Part shown: piece after piece, positions 55,200 through 64,000 of the stretch
Layout: each line of letters begins with the position of its first letter
Position numbering within the stretch: the stretch's first letter is position 1
Assembly (NCBI GenBank): GCA_973895155.1
Contig: OZ316899.1
Coordinates: 1,798,001-1,862,000 of the forward strand
Length of the DNA: 64,000 bases
DNA from: Marsupella aquatica
Taxonomy: Eukaryota; Marchantiophyta
Direction: 5' to 3'
Position numbers and translations under genes: made by a program
The notes under the pieces: generated by a model
Seen by the model: only the letters and a program-made list of their open reading frames with translations
Database searches by the model: none
What the model was told of the DNA's origin: nothing

Positions 55200-56191
55200 A
55201 TGACAACATTGGAGAAGCTCCAATTCCCATTGCTCGCAACAGATGGCGACAATTATTTATCTTGGGCACAGAATACAGAAATTGTTCTCAACATGAAAGG
55301 TCTCGGCGACATTATCTTAGCAGATATCAATGGCACATTACAACAAAAGGCTCAGGCACTATATATCATTCGCCATCACCTCGCTGCCGAACTACAACTT
55401 GAATACCTTACAGAGTTTAATCCCCGAGCCCTATGGGACGCTCTCAAATTGAGGTTTGACCATCTGCGTCTAATTTCCCTACCAGCTGCACAAAATGAAT
55501 GGATTCATTTACGAGTTCTAGACTACCCTACAATTGCCAAATTCAATAGCGCCTTATTTCGGATAACTGCTCAGCTAGCAGCCTGCGGCGAACCAATTGA
55601 TGAAGCAGCAAAGATCGAAAAGACTCTTTCTACATTCTCAGCAGCAAACATGCAGTTACGCAGATTTATAGACAACGCCATTTCACCCAATTCTCAGATT
55701 TGATTGCAGTCATGCTCCTGGCTGAAAAGAATGACCTCCTCCTTTTGAAGAACTCTCGCGAGCGACCACCAGGCACGCTTCCTAAACCGGAAATACAATT
55801 CATGAATACCAATAGAGGTAATCCCTCTTACAACCGACCTCGTGGCCAATTTAAAGGCAATCCAAGTTGTTTTAATAAATTCCACAAGAGACAACAATTT
55901 CGCACAGACAAAGGCAAAAACTTCAAGCCCCCCATGAATTCTTGGTATCGTAACCCCAATCAAATGCCAAATAAACCTGCACAGAGTTATCCCACAAATA
56001 ATCAGCCCAAGTGTTTCCGTTGCGGTGGGACAGGGCATATCCAAAAGAATTGCAGAGTTCAAGCTCACCTAGTCAAACTATACCAGGCCTCCCTCACAAC
56101 ATCCAACACCTTAATAGCCGCACATCACTTGGAGATCGATGACGATCTCTCCAAATCACGCTTACACCTCCCGCACCAGAGGTTCATATAA
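55200..56191 (+). pseudogene. gag: Element J gag
   Basis: ATG 55200 (MTTLEKLQFP). Copia gag capsid motifs: DGDNYLSWAQNTEIVL, ALWDALKLRFDHL, EWIHLRVLDYPTIAKFNS. A frameshift near 55700 moves the frame to 55700-56191, which has the CCHC knuckle CFRCGGTGHIQKNC. Gag packages the element RNA (family knowledge). Confidence 0.9.
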
Positions 56192-56685
56192 TATCACATG
56201 AAGTAAATGACACATCTCTCGCTGGTGCTGATATTTGCATTCTTGACAGCGGCACTTCTCACTCAATCCTAAAAGACAAATGTTATTTCCAGCACATATA
56301 CTCATCAAATAGACCTGTGACTACTATCACAGGTATAAACCAATTAGAGGAAGGCCATGGAACTGCCCAACTTACCCTTCCTCAAGGCACAACCATTAAA
56401 ATTGCATCTGCCATATATGCCCCACTCGCGACACGGAACTTACTAAGTTTCCATGATGTCCGTCAAAACAATCTCCATATACGCTCTGCACCCGACAACC
56501 ACATAAACTCTCTACAGATTTTTCGAGAAACTGATAATGGCCCCATCACACTAGAGACATTACCACTCCATCCCCCCGGCGTTTATGCCACTAAGATCAT
56601 GTCTTACAATTCCCAACGACAACAATTATCCCCAACAGAATTATGGCATCCGCCTCGGCCACCCAGGCCCAGGGATGTACCATAA
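56192..56685 (+). pseudogene. Element J protease
   Basis: The frame contains CILDSGTSHSILKD with catalytic DSGT near 56245, then LPQGTTIKIASAIYAP and LATRNLLSFHDV, typical of copia protease. It ends in the pre-integrase region where another shift occurs (LWH piece in one frame, RLGHPG in the next). Confidence 0.87.
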
Positions 56686-57160
56686 AATTATGAAGAACAC
56701 CATTGGCATACCAAAAGGAGTACACCCATACACAAAGTTAGACACTTGCATCCCCTGTGCACAAGGCAAATTTATCACTCATCCAGCTTCCACCAAGAAC
56801 ACCTATCAAATCCCTGACTTCCTCTCACAGATCAATGTGGACGTTTGCGGACCTATTGATCCACCGAGTGGACCATTTAGGTTTTTCCTAGTAATGATAT
56901 GCTCCTCCACCAAATGGTCCTCTGTTTCTTTAATTTCCACAAGAAACCTTGTCTTTGCCAGACTGCTAACACAGCTTATACGTCTTCGCACTCAATTCCC
57001 TGACTCTCCTACCAAAATAATTCGAATTGATAATGCTGGCGAATTTACATCACCAGCATTCAATGACTTCTGTCAAGTCCTGGGCATCACAATCCAATAC
57101 TCAGTACCATATGTACATTTCCAGAATGGTACTGCAGAGGCATTAATAAAACGTTTATAG
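56585..57160 (+). pseudogene. int: Element J integrase core
   Basis: Pre-integrase RLGHPG and CIPCAQGK, then DDE: INVDVCGPI (Asp), IIRIDNAGEF (Asp), QNGTAEALIKRL (Glu). The usual HxQNGxAE reads HFQNGTAE. TAG 57158-57160 stops it, and the same frame continues at 57161. All three catalytic acids are present. Confidence 0.9.
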
Positions 57161-59869
57161 ATGATCTCAAGACCTATGCTATTACAGACACAACTCCCAC
57201 TTACAGCCTGGGGACATGCTATACTCCATGGCGCTGCACTACTGCGATATAGACCATCGGCTTTTAATATTTACACACCACACCAACTAGCATATGGCTC
57301 TATACCAGATATTACACACCTGAAAGTGTTTGGCTGCCTTGTTCTAGTACCCATTCTTGGCCCCAAGCACACCAAGATGGGACCACAGCGTCGACGTGGC
57401 ATCTATGTTGGCTATGACTCTCCCTCGATAATAAGGTATCTCGAACCCACCACTGCTGATGTGTTTCGAGCTCGATACCAGGACTGTAAATTCTGTGAAG
57501 ACATCTTCCCAACACTTCTAACTCCAGCACAACTCTCCAAACAGCCTGTCTCAACACACACATTAGAATGGACAACAAAGGATCCATTCTTGAATGATCC
57601 TCGTACTCAATTGACAAACGATGAAGTGAAACGCATTCTGAATCTCCATCAAATTATGGAGAAAATACCTGACGCATTTAATGATGCTACAAATGTAACG
57701 AAATCACATATAGATGCAGCCAATAGTCCTGCGAGAATTCATATACCAGATACACGAGCCACAGATCTCGCTCCCAAGGCTAAACGAGGCAGACCTTCAG
57801 GTTCCAAAGACTCTAGACCACGACAGAAGACACCTGTATCAACACATTTATCCTTACAATTACCACCAATTATACAGGATGACAATGAAGAAATATCCAT
57901 CCACTATATGCATACTGGACATTTATGGCATCGAAATTTAACTGAACCAGATGAGCATTTTGCTTTTCTTATATCCCAGGATATAACTAAAGATTTACCA
58001 GAACCTTGGACAATTAAAGAAGCACAACAACGACCAGACTGGCCCAAATGGAACTCTGCTATTAACTCTGAGCTTGATTCTCTGATATCTCGCCAAGTTT
58101 TTGGAGAACTCCGAATCGTCCCTGCTGCACAACACCTAACTAGGTATAGGATTATATTGATACGCAAACATAATGCCGCAGGTGAAGTAATCCGCTACAA
58201 AGCCAGACTTGTGGCTAGAGGCTACACACAAATATATGGCAAAGATTACGACCTTACTCATTCACCGGTCATGGACTCCATTACCTACCGATATCTGATT
58301 GCTTTTGCCCTCACACATCAAATTCGTATGCATCTTATGGACGTGGTAACTGCTTACCTTTACGGTATACTTGATATTGACATACAAATGCAAGCTCCAC
58401 CTGAATTAATTCAGAGGGTAATTTTCCACATTAAGGGGGAGCATACAACCTCCCCAACCCCGGACCTAAAGTCGGGTATTGATAAGATTGTCCCTACACA
58501 GGACTTTCAAGACCATCTCATTCACTCAGGCCAAATGATACCTGCTGAAATACATGACTCATCAGCGGTCCAAAATAAAAAGGCCCAGCAAATTGCTAAT
58601 GGTGAACAGTCAGCGGATTCACCATTGAATTATACTGAATTACTCGCTGAGGTAAATCCTGTTCACCACAGAATCAATAAAGCCAAGAAACCAGAGAAAG
58701 CATTTGCTGTACAGGTTCTTAGGTCACTCTATGGTTTAAAGCAGAGTGGCTGCATCTGGTATAAACGTTTCCGTGCAGAGATGCTTGCACTTGGTTTCGT
58801 GAATGAGGACATTGCCCCTTGCCTTTTTATCAAAAGACATGGCACTGAATTTATAATCATAGCCATATATGTCGACGACATTAACCTAATGGGTACTAAA
58901 CTCATTATGGATCAAACCATTACCACACTTAAGAGCATATTCGAAATGAAGGATATTGGTCAACCCCTATTTTGTATTGGCATTCAATTCAAACATTTAT
59001 CCAACGGTATTCTTATTCATCAATCTACATATACCAGAAAACTATTAAAACAATTCAATATGGACAAAAGCTATCCAGTCACGACACCTATGGAAATTCA
59101 ATCTTCAAACACATCCAAAGATATGTATAAGCGCAGGACCGAACACGAACCAATCTTGGGCCCAGAGAAACCTTACCTCTCTGCTATAGGAGCCTTGATG
59201 TACCTGGCAAATCAAACCCGCCCAGACATCTCGTTCGCTGTCCACTTGCTTGCTCGCCACAACTCCCAACCGACTATTAGACATTGGAATGGCATTAAGA
59301 GGATACTCCGCTACCTTCAAGGTACAATCGATACTGGCCTCTATTACCCTAAAGATGTACCTAACGAATTGATTGGTTACGCAGATGCAGGTTACCTTAC
59401 GGACCCCGATGATGCGAAATCCCAGACGGGATATGTATTTCTACAAGGACATACAGCCATATCCTGGAAAAGTACCAAGCAAACTTTGACGACCACATCC
59501 TCCAACCATGCGGAAATCATAGCACTATACGAAGCCAGCCGAGAATGCCTGTGGCTTCGACAACTTATCAATCACATCCAGTCGTCTACAGGCCATGCAA
59601 TTCTTACCAAGCCTACTATCATCTACGAGGATAACAAGCCTTGTGTTGACCAGATAGTTAAGGGCTTCATCAAGGGCGACCGAATCAAACATATTGCCCC
59701 CAAATTTTTCCACACGCATGAACAGCACGGGGACCAAATCAATGTTCAATGGATACCTTCTAAAGATAATCGCGCTGACCTTTTTACGAAGCCCTTACCT
59801 CGCATTCTCCACGAAGCGCATTCGACTGGAATAGGACTCCGTAGATTATCGGACTTCACTGCAATCTGA
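57161..59869 (+). CDS. pol: Element J integrase C-terminus, reverse transcriptase and RNase H (open)
   Basis: 902 codons without a stop. Residues 1-120 are the integrase C-terminal region (YGSIPDITHLKVFGC, RRGIYVGYDSPS). RT: RYKARLVARGYTQ, SLYGLKQSGCIWYKRF and catalytic IIAIYVDDINL. RNase H: ADAGYLTDPDDAKSQTGYV, HAEIIALYEASRECLWL, KDNRADLFTKPLP. Between the APPELI block and SLYGLKQSG there are about 115 residues, roughly 90-100 more than usual, making a long hydrophilic insertion. The catalytic Asp residues are intact. Confidence 0.93.
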   Translation: MISRPMLLQTQLPLTAWGHAILHGAALLRYRPSAFNIYTPHQLAYGSIPDITHLKVFGCLVLVPILGPKHTKMGPQRRRGIYVGYDSPSIIRYLEPTTADVFRARYQDCKFCEDIFPTLLTPAQLSKQPVSTHTLEWTTKDPFLNDPRTQLTNDEVKRILNLHQIMEKIPDAFNDATNVTKSHIDAANSPARIHIPDTRATDLAPKAKRGRPSGSKDSRPRQKTPVSTHLSLQLPPIIQDDNEEISIHYMHTGHLWHRNLTEPDEHFAFLISQDITKDLPEPWTIKEAQQRPDWPKWNSAINSELDSLISRQVFGELRIVPAAQHLTRYRIILIRKHNAAGEVIRYKARLVARGYTQIYGKDYDLTHSPVMDSITYRYLIAFALTHQIRMHLMDVVTAYLYGILDIDIQMQAPPELIQRVIFHIKGEHTTSPTPDLKSGIDKIVPTQDFQDHLIHSGQMIPAEIHDSSAVQNKKAQQIANGEQSADSPLNYTELLAEVNPVHHRINKAKKPEKAFAVQVLRSLYGLKQSGCIWYKRFRAEMLALGFVNEDIAPCLFIKRHGTEFIIIAIYVDDINLMGTKLIMDQTITTLKSIFEMKDIGQPLFCIGIQFKHLSNGILIHQSTYTRKLLKQFNMDKSYPVTTPMEIQSSNTSKDMYKRRTEHEPILGPEKPYLSAIGALMYLANQTRPDISFAVHLLARHNSQPTIRHWNGIKRILRYLQGTIDTGLYYPKDVPNELIGYADAGYLTDPDDAKSQTGYVFLQGHTAISWKSTKQTLTTTSSNHAEIIALYEASRECLWLRQLINHIQSSTGHAILTKPTIIYEDNKPCVDQIVKGFIKGDRIKHIAPKFFHTHEQHGDQINVQWIPSKDNRADLFTKPLPRILHEAHSTGIGLRRLSDFTAI

Positions 59870-60223
59870 CTTCCCCACCTCTTCCATAAACTTCTTATTC
59901 CATTGCGACTCGACAACATTATGTTTCCCCACAATACTTCCTCTGTTCTATGCATATTCTACTGAACGTATGTTCTCCATACTCGAACATTTCGACACAT
60001 CCTATCAAACACTCGTTTAAATTTAGCCATACATGATTACACTCCTTTCTTACTAGTTTTAACTCATTACATGTAAGGTAGTGACACTCTTTTTACCCCA
60101 GAAGAAAGCAGGGGGTTTTTAATGAGGTCATACCCCAATGAGTTTTTCCATTATATTCAGAACTAGGCTTAAATTTATTTCCAAAATGGCTACTTTAAGA
60201 AACATAAAGTAACCAAGGGGGAG
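59870..60223 (+). other. Element J 3' untranslated region and PPT
   Basis: Non-coding. The polypurine tract AAGGGGGAG at 60215-60223 abuts the 3' LTR. Confidence 0.88.
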
Positions 60224-60410
60224 TGTTAGAATATATTTAACCCTTAGTACATATGATACAAAGAGGTATGCAATACCTAGATATAAAGAGACACAAGACT
60301 AGGAGAGGGTAGTTACAACTACCCCAATGTACAACATATAATAAGCCACATTGGCTTAAGAGAAATTTCAATCATCTTTTGTTGGTGTATATATATTTCA
60401 TAATTTAACA
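60224..60410 (+). repeat. Element J 3' LTR
   Basis: 187 bp, three visible substitutions from 54852-55038, followed by the ATAAT duplication 60411-60415. Confidence 0.94.
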
Positions 60411-60415
60411 ATAAT

Positions 60416-61525
60416 CAGATTATCAAGGATAAACTGACTCGGACCCAGGAAGAGTTGGCCAATGCGATCAAGGAGAAGGAGAAGTGGAAGTGAGAGCTGA
60501 GAAACGCAGAGGAGGCCCACATAGCAGCCAGCAACCGGGCCATGGCGGAGACCCAAAGAAGGGAGAGGGCATTGAAGGGGAAGCTCGAGGATATCCGCGG
60601 AGCCCTTGAGCAGAAGGAGACCGAGTTAGGGAAATTCTATCAGGCGATTGTGCTACGACAGGAGCTTGCATCCCTGACGGCCAGCTTCAAGGCCGACCTC
60701 CGTGAGAAAGACGACCAGCTCAACCAGACTTAGGCCAAGATGAATAAAATGGAGTTTGAGGTCATAACAGAGCTCGACAAGGAGCTAAGAGCAACCCGGG
60801 AGGAGAGGGCTACCTTAAAAAAGGAGCTAGAGGAAGCCCAGAGAGAGTTGGAGGAAGCCCAGAAGGAGCTGGAGGAGGCGCGTAAGGACCTGGACAAATT
60901 GCAGGAGGAGTTGAAGGAAAGCACATGGAAGATGGAGAACTTACAGCGGCGAGCCGACAACCAAATGGAGCGGCTGAAGAAACAGGCCGCAATATTTAAG
61001 TGCTTGGCTTCCTCAAGTCCCACTCCAATAGGGACAACCAAGTTGCCAGGAGTAGTACTGGCCAAAGGACAAGCCGAGACACTTGCACCGGTGCCGGAGG
61101 TAAGTGGCAAGGTGAAGGGGCCAAGCTGCCAAAATAGGGAAGAAGAAAAAGCAAAAACCTTTTGGGTCAGGGAGTAACACGGCTTCTCAAGCCATCGTGA
61201 CCAAGGAGGTAAACCCGACACCAACCTCAAGCAGGGTCACGGTAGGGGATCCAACTGTCCTACAAGGCAGGGATGGCAAGGGCAAAGCCTGAATGCTCAG
61301 TGATGAGGCCGGTGTACCGAATCCACCACTAGAGCAGGTCGGGGAAGCCGTAGCCATATCGGAGGCCGTGGCCGATGCTGAGGCCGAAGCCGAGGGGGGA
61401 CCCAGTCAGGCTGATGGAGAGTTGACTCGGTCCATAGCAGGTAATCTGTCAGAGGACAGACCTACGGTAGTGGCTGCGGAGGAAGTGTTGGGGCGTCCAT
61501 TGAGGATCAGCCACCACTACCATGA
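60416..61525 (+). pseudogene. LTR-encoded coiled-coil remnant, element C 3' LTR
   Basis: Coiled-coil pieces 60542-60733 and 60740-61177, then the acidic tail 61293-61500, homologous to A 8255-9360. Stops at 60491 and 60731, a shift near 61130 and another at 61492 (one G lost in a G run) break it. Confidence 0.82.
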
Positions 61526-62128
61526 CGGTGGTGGAGGGCCACTCCTTTTAAGGAGGGCAGACGTGGAGGGAGGAGGCGTGAGTGGGCAGGGCGGGCTCAG
61601 ATCTCCAAGTTTAGAATTAGGATCAGGATCGGGAGGCGGCCCTGACACTTAGCTTAGTGGGATTGCGGATCCACTGGTAAGAGCAACACTTGTGCTCCTG
61701 CCTCGCTGTACATAGGTAGATTATGGTCAGGTTAGATTAGGCTTACGCTGCAAGGAATTGGGTGGATCCACTGCCAGGATAAGTACCTGGGCAGCGGGGG
61801 GGTTCAGGGCCTTCTTCCTTAGCAAGTTTTTAGTGCACCAGTAGGGCTGGGATCAAGTAGTTAAAGAAGCTCTTGGTTAGTTATGATGTGTATATTCATG
61901 TTTCCTCATACCTAAGAGATGAATAGAGTTGGGCTCACGGCTTAGTTCGCAGATCTTGTGTATGAGAAGTACTGTTTGTATGGCAAGTGCATGGTATAAC
62001 TCAGTCAGAAGGAGTCATTTTGCTATTTGTGTGTCGCATTAACTTGTTTGAAGATTGCCCACATCAACCAAGAAGGGAGTAAGCAAGGTAGTAAGAGTTG
62101 GATGTGTCGAGCTGAGAGAGGTCTTAGC

Positions 62129-62169
62129 GGCTTACCCAAGCCAGTTGGGGATCATTCCGGCGGCGGAAT
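62129..62169 (+). promoter_or_regulatory. Twin stem-loops in C 3' LTR
   Basis: GGCTT/AAGCC at 62129-62142 and ATTCCG-GCGG-CGGAAT at 62154-62169, with the AAACATACCTA box after it. Confidence 0.7.
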
Positions 62170-62412
62170 CCAAACATACCTAAAGGAAGACCAGGAGAGG
62201 AGGACAAGGGAAGGCATAGAAGAGGCCGGCTACCTATCTCATGACCCTATGAAGGATCTGTCCAGTATATGTGTGTAAAATGTTAGTAGAAGGAAGTTAG
62301 CAGCGTTCCATGCCTCTAAGCCGCGAAACCGGCCTCGCCAAGAGCAAAACCTACGAGAATCGGCTTGTGCAGGGGGGTTTCTTGGGTTCAGGGAGCCAGG
62401 GGACGCACCACA

Positions 62413-62597
62413 ACTAGGCAGAGGTGAATGGCTGGTAAGAGCCCCTTGCTCTTGCTCCTCTCCAAACACTTCTTCTTCAGTCCATTGGCTCACCATGTTC
62501 AACATGTATACCTCATCCTCAGATTTGGTACTCAACTCATCGGAAAGCTCAGAATCATATTCATCCAACTCATCAGTGGTCTCTCCTTGATGCTTGT
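62413..62597 (-). other. 185-bp remnant between two group 1 LTRs
   Basis: Not LTR sequence. The minus strand reads an acidic peptide (DEYDSELSDELSTKSEDEV to WTEEEVFGEEQ). It faintly recalls the acidic stretch after protease in A (YDSGLESADEV, TEESVFG), so it may be pol of a related minus-strand element into which C or K inserted. I cannot assign it firmly. Confidence 0.4.
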
Positions 62598-64000
62598 TGT
62601 GATGCCTAGCTAGGAATCACTAGGCCAGTTTAAATGGTAAAATCAGGAGTATACCCTGGAAACACATTAGTATAGTAACAAAAACAAGAAAAATATAAAC
62701 AATTAAGGGTGACTATGGAACCCGAGCCAAGGCCGGAAGTAAGGACGTCGGGAGAGGGAACACAATTAGGGTTAGGGCGCGCTAAGTACCGGCGGCTATG
62801 GGTAACTAACGGGAAGAAAGACCAGGCAGGGGGGGTAAGGATCGATCGCAAGGAATGGTGGCTCATTTGCAAGCACGAACTAAGCAGACGACTACGTGAA
62901 GCAACTACTGTCAGCAGCTTAGGCAAGCACTTGGGGAGGGAGCAGATACCGACTATCAATTCAAGGAAGGGTATGAGCAACGTCAATCAGGCTGCTCATT
63001 TTGGGGATGCCTGTTAGAATGGGCAACTAAGTACATTGGGACCTACGAGGACAAAGAATCGGAGAGAGCCGCTAGAGAATGGTAGGAGCTCGCTCAACTA
63101 TGGGAGCTGCAAAAGTTTGCCTTCTTAGGAGGAGAACTCATCACGGCTGAATTCTTGTGGACACCTACTGGCAACGAACTCGACAATCTTCTATTTTGTG
63201 AGAACCGAATAGTCAGCATCCGGGAAGCCATCAACCGCTGCAACGACATACACTGGGAGTTGAAGGGTAGCACGGAGGGGTGGACGAAGGCAACCGTGCT
63301 AGGAGAAACATCCACGGCAGCAGCTTTGAAGAGGAAAGGGAACGCCAATGAAGTGACCACCCCTGCAATGAGAACAAGGTCGGCGGCACCAAGGAAGCCA
63401 GCCAAGCAAGGGAGCAGGAGGCAGGACGAAGCCGAAGAAGAGGAGGTCGACCCCATCAATGTCGTTCCGACAAGAGATGACACCTAGAAAGGCTGGGCGG
63501 CGACCCTCCCCGAGGAAGTGCAATTACACTTTGCACGTGAAGAGGATGCATGCTTTACGACTATGCAGACTTGGAAGTACCAGGGCTTCATGGCCAGATC
63601 CGGCTTGGAAGCTTTTGTGAAATTACCATGGCTGAAGCCGGAGGTGCCGGATTCAGACTTATTAGAATTTGTGGGATCATGGAAACCTGAGACCAATTCC
63701 ACAAGGGTGTATGGGAAGGATTTCTATCTCACTCCATGGGTGATTGCCGAAGTGTTTGGCTTGCCGATGGGCAATAAGACCAAAGTTGATACCCAGAAGA
63801 CCTTGCCAGACAAGGAGTTCCGATCGTTCCCAGGGCCATCAACGAAGAATGGCTTCTTTCGGAACACCTGCACCAACCCGCACATAAGAGAGATCATCGA
63901 TTTCGTGCGGGTAACCATGCACTGCAACTTGCCAAGGCCAGAGATCGGCAAGGCACAGGTCTACCTAGCGGAAAGGCCAGACCCAAGCCGAGACTACACG
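62598..64000 (+). repeat. LTR K: group 1 LTR, first 1.4 kb, runs off window
   Basis: Starts TGTGATGCCTAGCTAGG and follows the A and C LTRs base for base apart from scattered changes. Whether it is solo or part of a full element cannot be seen. The left flank is CTTGT (62593-62597). Confidence 0.9.
62715..64000 (+). pseudogene. LTR-encoded protein, N-terminal part, LTR K
   Basis: ATG 62715 (MEPEPRPEV) in the same place as A. Pieces 62715-63017 and 63155-63487 hold the NVNQAAHF block and WTPTGNELDNLL. After TAG 63484-63486 the frame continues with the globular domain (LLEFVGSWKPETN, NGFFRNTCTNPHI) to the window end. Other damage: a lost base near 62900-63000 and TAG 63083-63085. Confidence 0.8.

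Larger units (their letters stand above)
54852..60410 (+). mobile_element. Element J: Ty1/copia retrotransposon, complete
   Basis: 5,559 bp with 187-bp LTRs and ATAAT target duplications (54847-54851, 60411-60415). The gag, protease, integrase, RT, RNase H order is the copia order. By eye the two LTRs differ at three positions, so insertion is recent relative to the rest. Nevertheless the gag-protease-integrase part has frameshifts and one stop. Confidence 0.96.
10267..62412 (+). mobile_element. Element C: old group 1 Ty3/gypsy element, shattered by nested insertions
   Basis: Pieces in order: 5' LTR 10267-12979 (left part lies beyond A), PBS, gag 13048-14205, [D], gag 22851-23432, [LINE, E with G inside], pol 34979-36604, 3' LTR 36605-39023, [B], 54541-54851, [J], 60416-62412. 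Joining across each insertion restores homology to element A and leaves target duplications for D, B and J. About 1 kb of gag-protease is missing between 23432 and 34979, and two more deletions remove the protease-RT linker and the integrase. C is non-autonomous and the oldest layer of the nest. Confidence 0.85.
60416..62412 (+). repeat. Element C 3' LTR, segment 3
   Basis: Resumes at the base where J cut it (CAGATTATCAAGG) and ends GACGCACCACA at 62412. Coding remnant to 61525, then about 890 bp non-coding with stem-loops 62129-62169. The sum of the three segments is about 4.7 kb, matching the A LTR. Confidence 0.92.

Overview
The window is plant nuclear DNA made almost entirely of nested retrotransposons. 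I see no convincing host gene, rRNA, tRNA or CRISPR array. The plant assignment rests on the element types: non-chromodomain Ty3/gypsy elements with a Tat-like protease motif (DGGSG), a chromodomain Ty3/gypsy element primed by initiator tRNA-Met, an L1-like LINE, and a Ty1/copia element. The species cannot be read from the sequence. Deep nesting and decayed copies suggest a large, repeat-rich genome (inference).

The scaffold is one old plus-strand Ty3/gypsy element, here called C (10267-62412). Its 5' LTR is split by a second copy, A (1-10266, left end outside the window). Its gag is split by a minus-strand chromovirus, D (14206-22845, TSD GAGAA), and then by a LINE (23433-27952). Next comes a minus-strand LTR, E (27953-34978), which itself carries a solo LTR, G (29895-32563). 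C pol resumes at 34979 with two internal deletions. The 3' LTR of C starts at 36605. It is split by the complete minus-strand element B (39024-54535, TSD CTTTT/CTTCT) and by the copia element J (54852-60410, TSD ATAAT), and ends at 62412. A short remnant and the first 1.4 kb of another LTR of the same family (K, 62598-64000) close the window.

The most unusual content is the family shared by A, C, E and K (group 1) and its relative B (group 2). Their LTRs are about 4.4-4.7 kb long. Each carries a sense-strand open reading frame of about 1,200 codons that lies wholly inside the LTR, after the polypurine tract. The predicted protein joins a conserved globular domain, resembling plant-mobile-domain or 'putative plant transposon protein' families, to a coiled coil of roughly 290 residues and an acidic Ala/Glu tail. 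Because it is 3' of the PPT it is copied into both LTRs, as with the MMTV sag or HIV nef frames. Groups 1 and 2 have clearly diverged in DNA but keep recognisably the same protein. Both groups and the solo LTR G also share two stem-loops in the 3' part of the LTR.

Internal order in A and B is PBS (tRNA-Asn-like), gag with three CCHC knuckles, protease, RT-RNase H, integrase, PPT, LTR. Protease and RT lie in different frames, with the same -1 relation in both copies. The integrase frame runs through the PPT and ends on codons supplied by the first bases of the LTR. Every copy has stops or frameshifts, many explained by CGA-to-TGA or CAG-to-TAG changes as expected of methylated, silenced DNA. 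Both integrases have lost a catalytic acidic residue, so none of the visible copies looks autonomous today.
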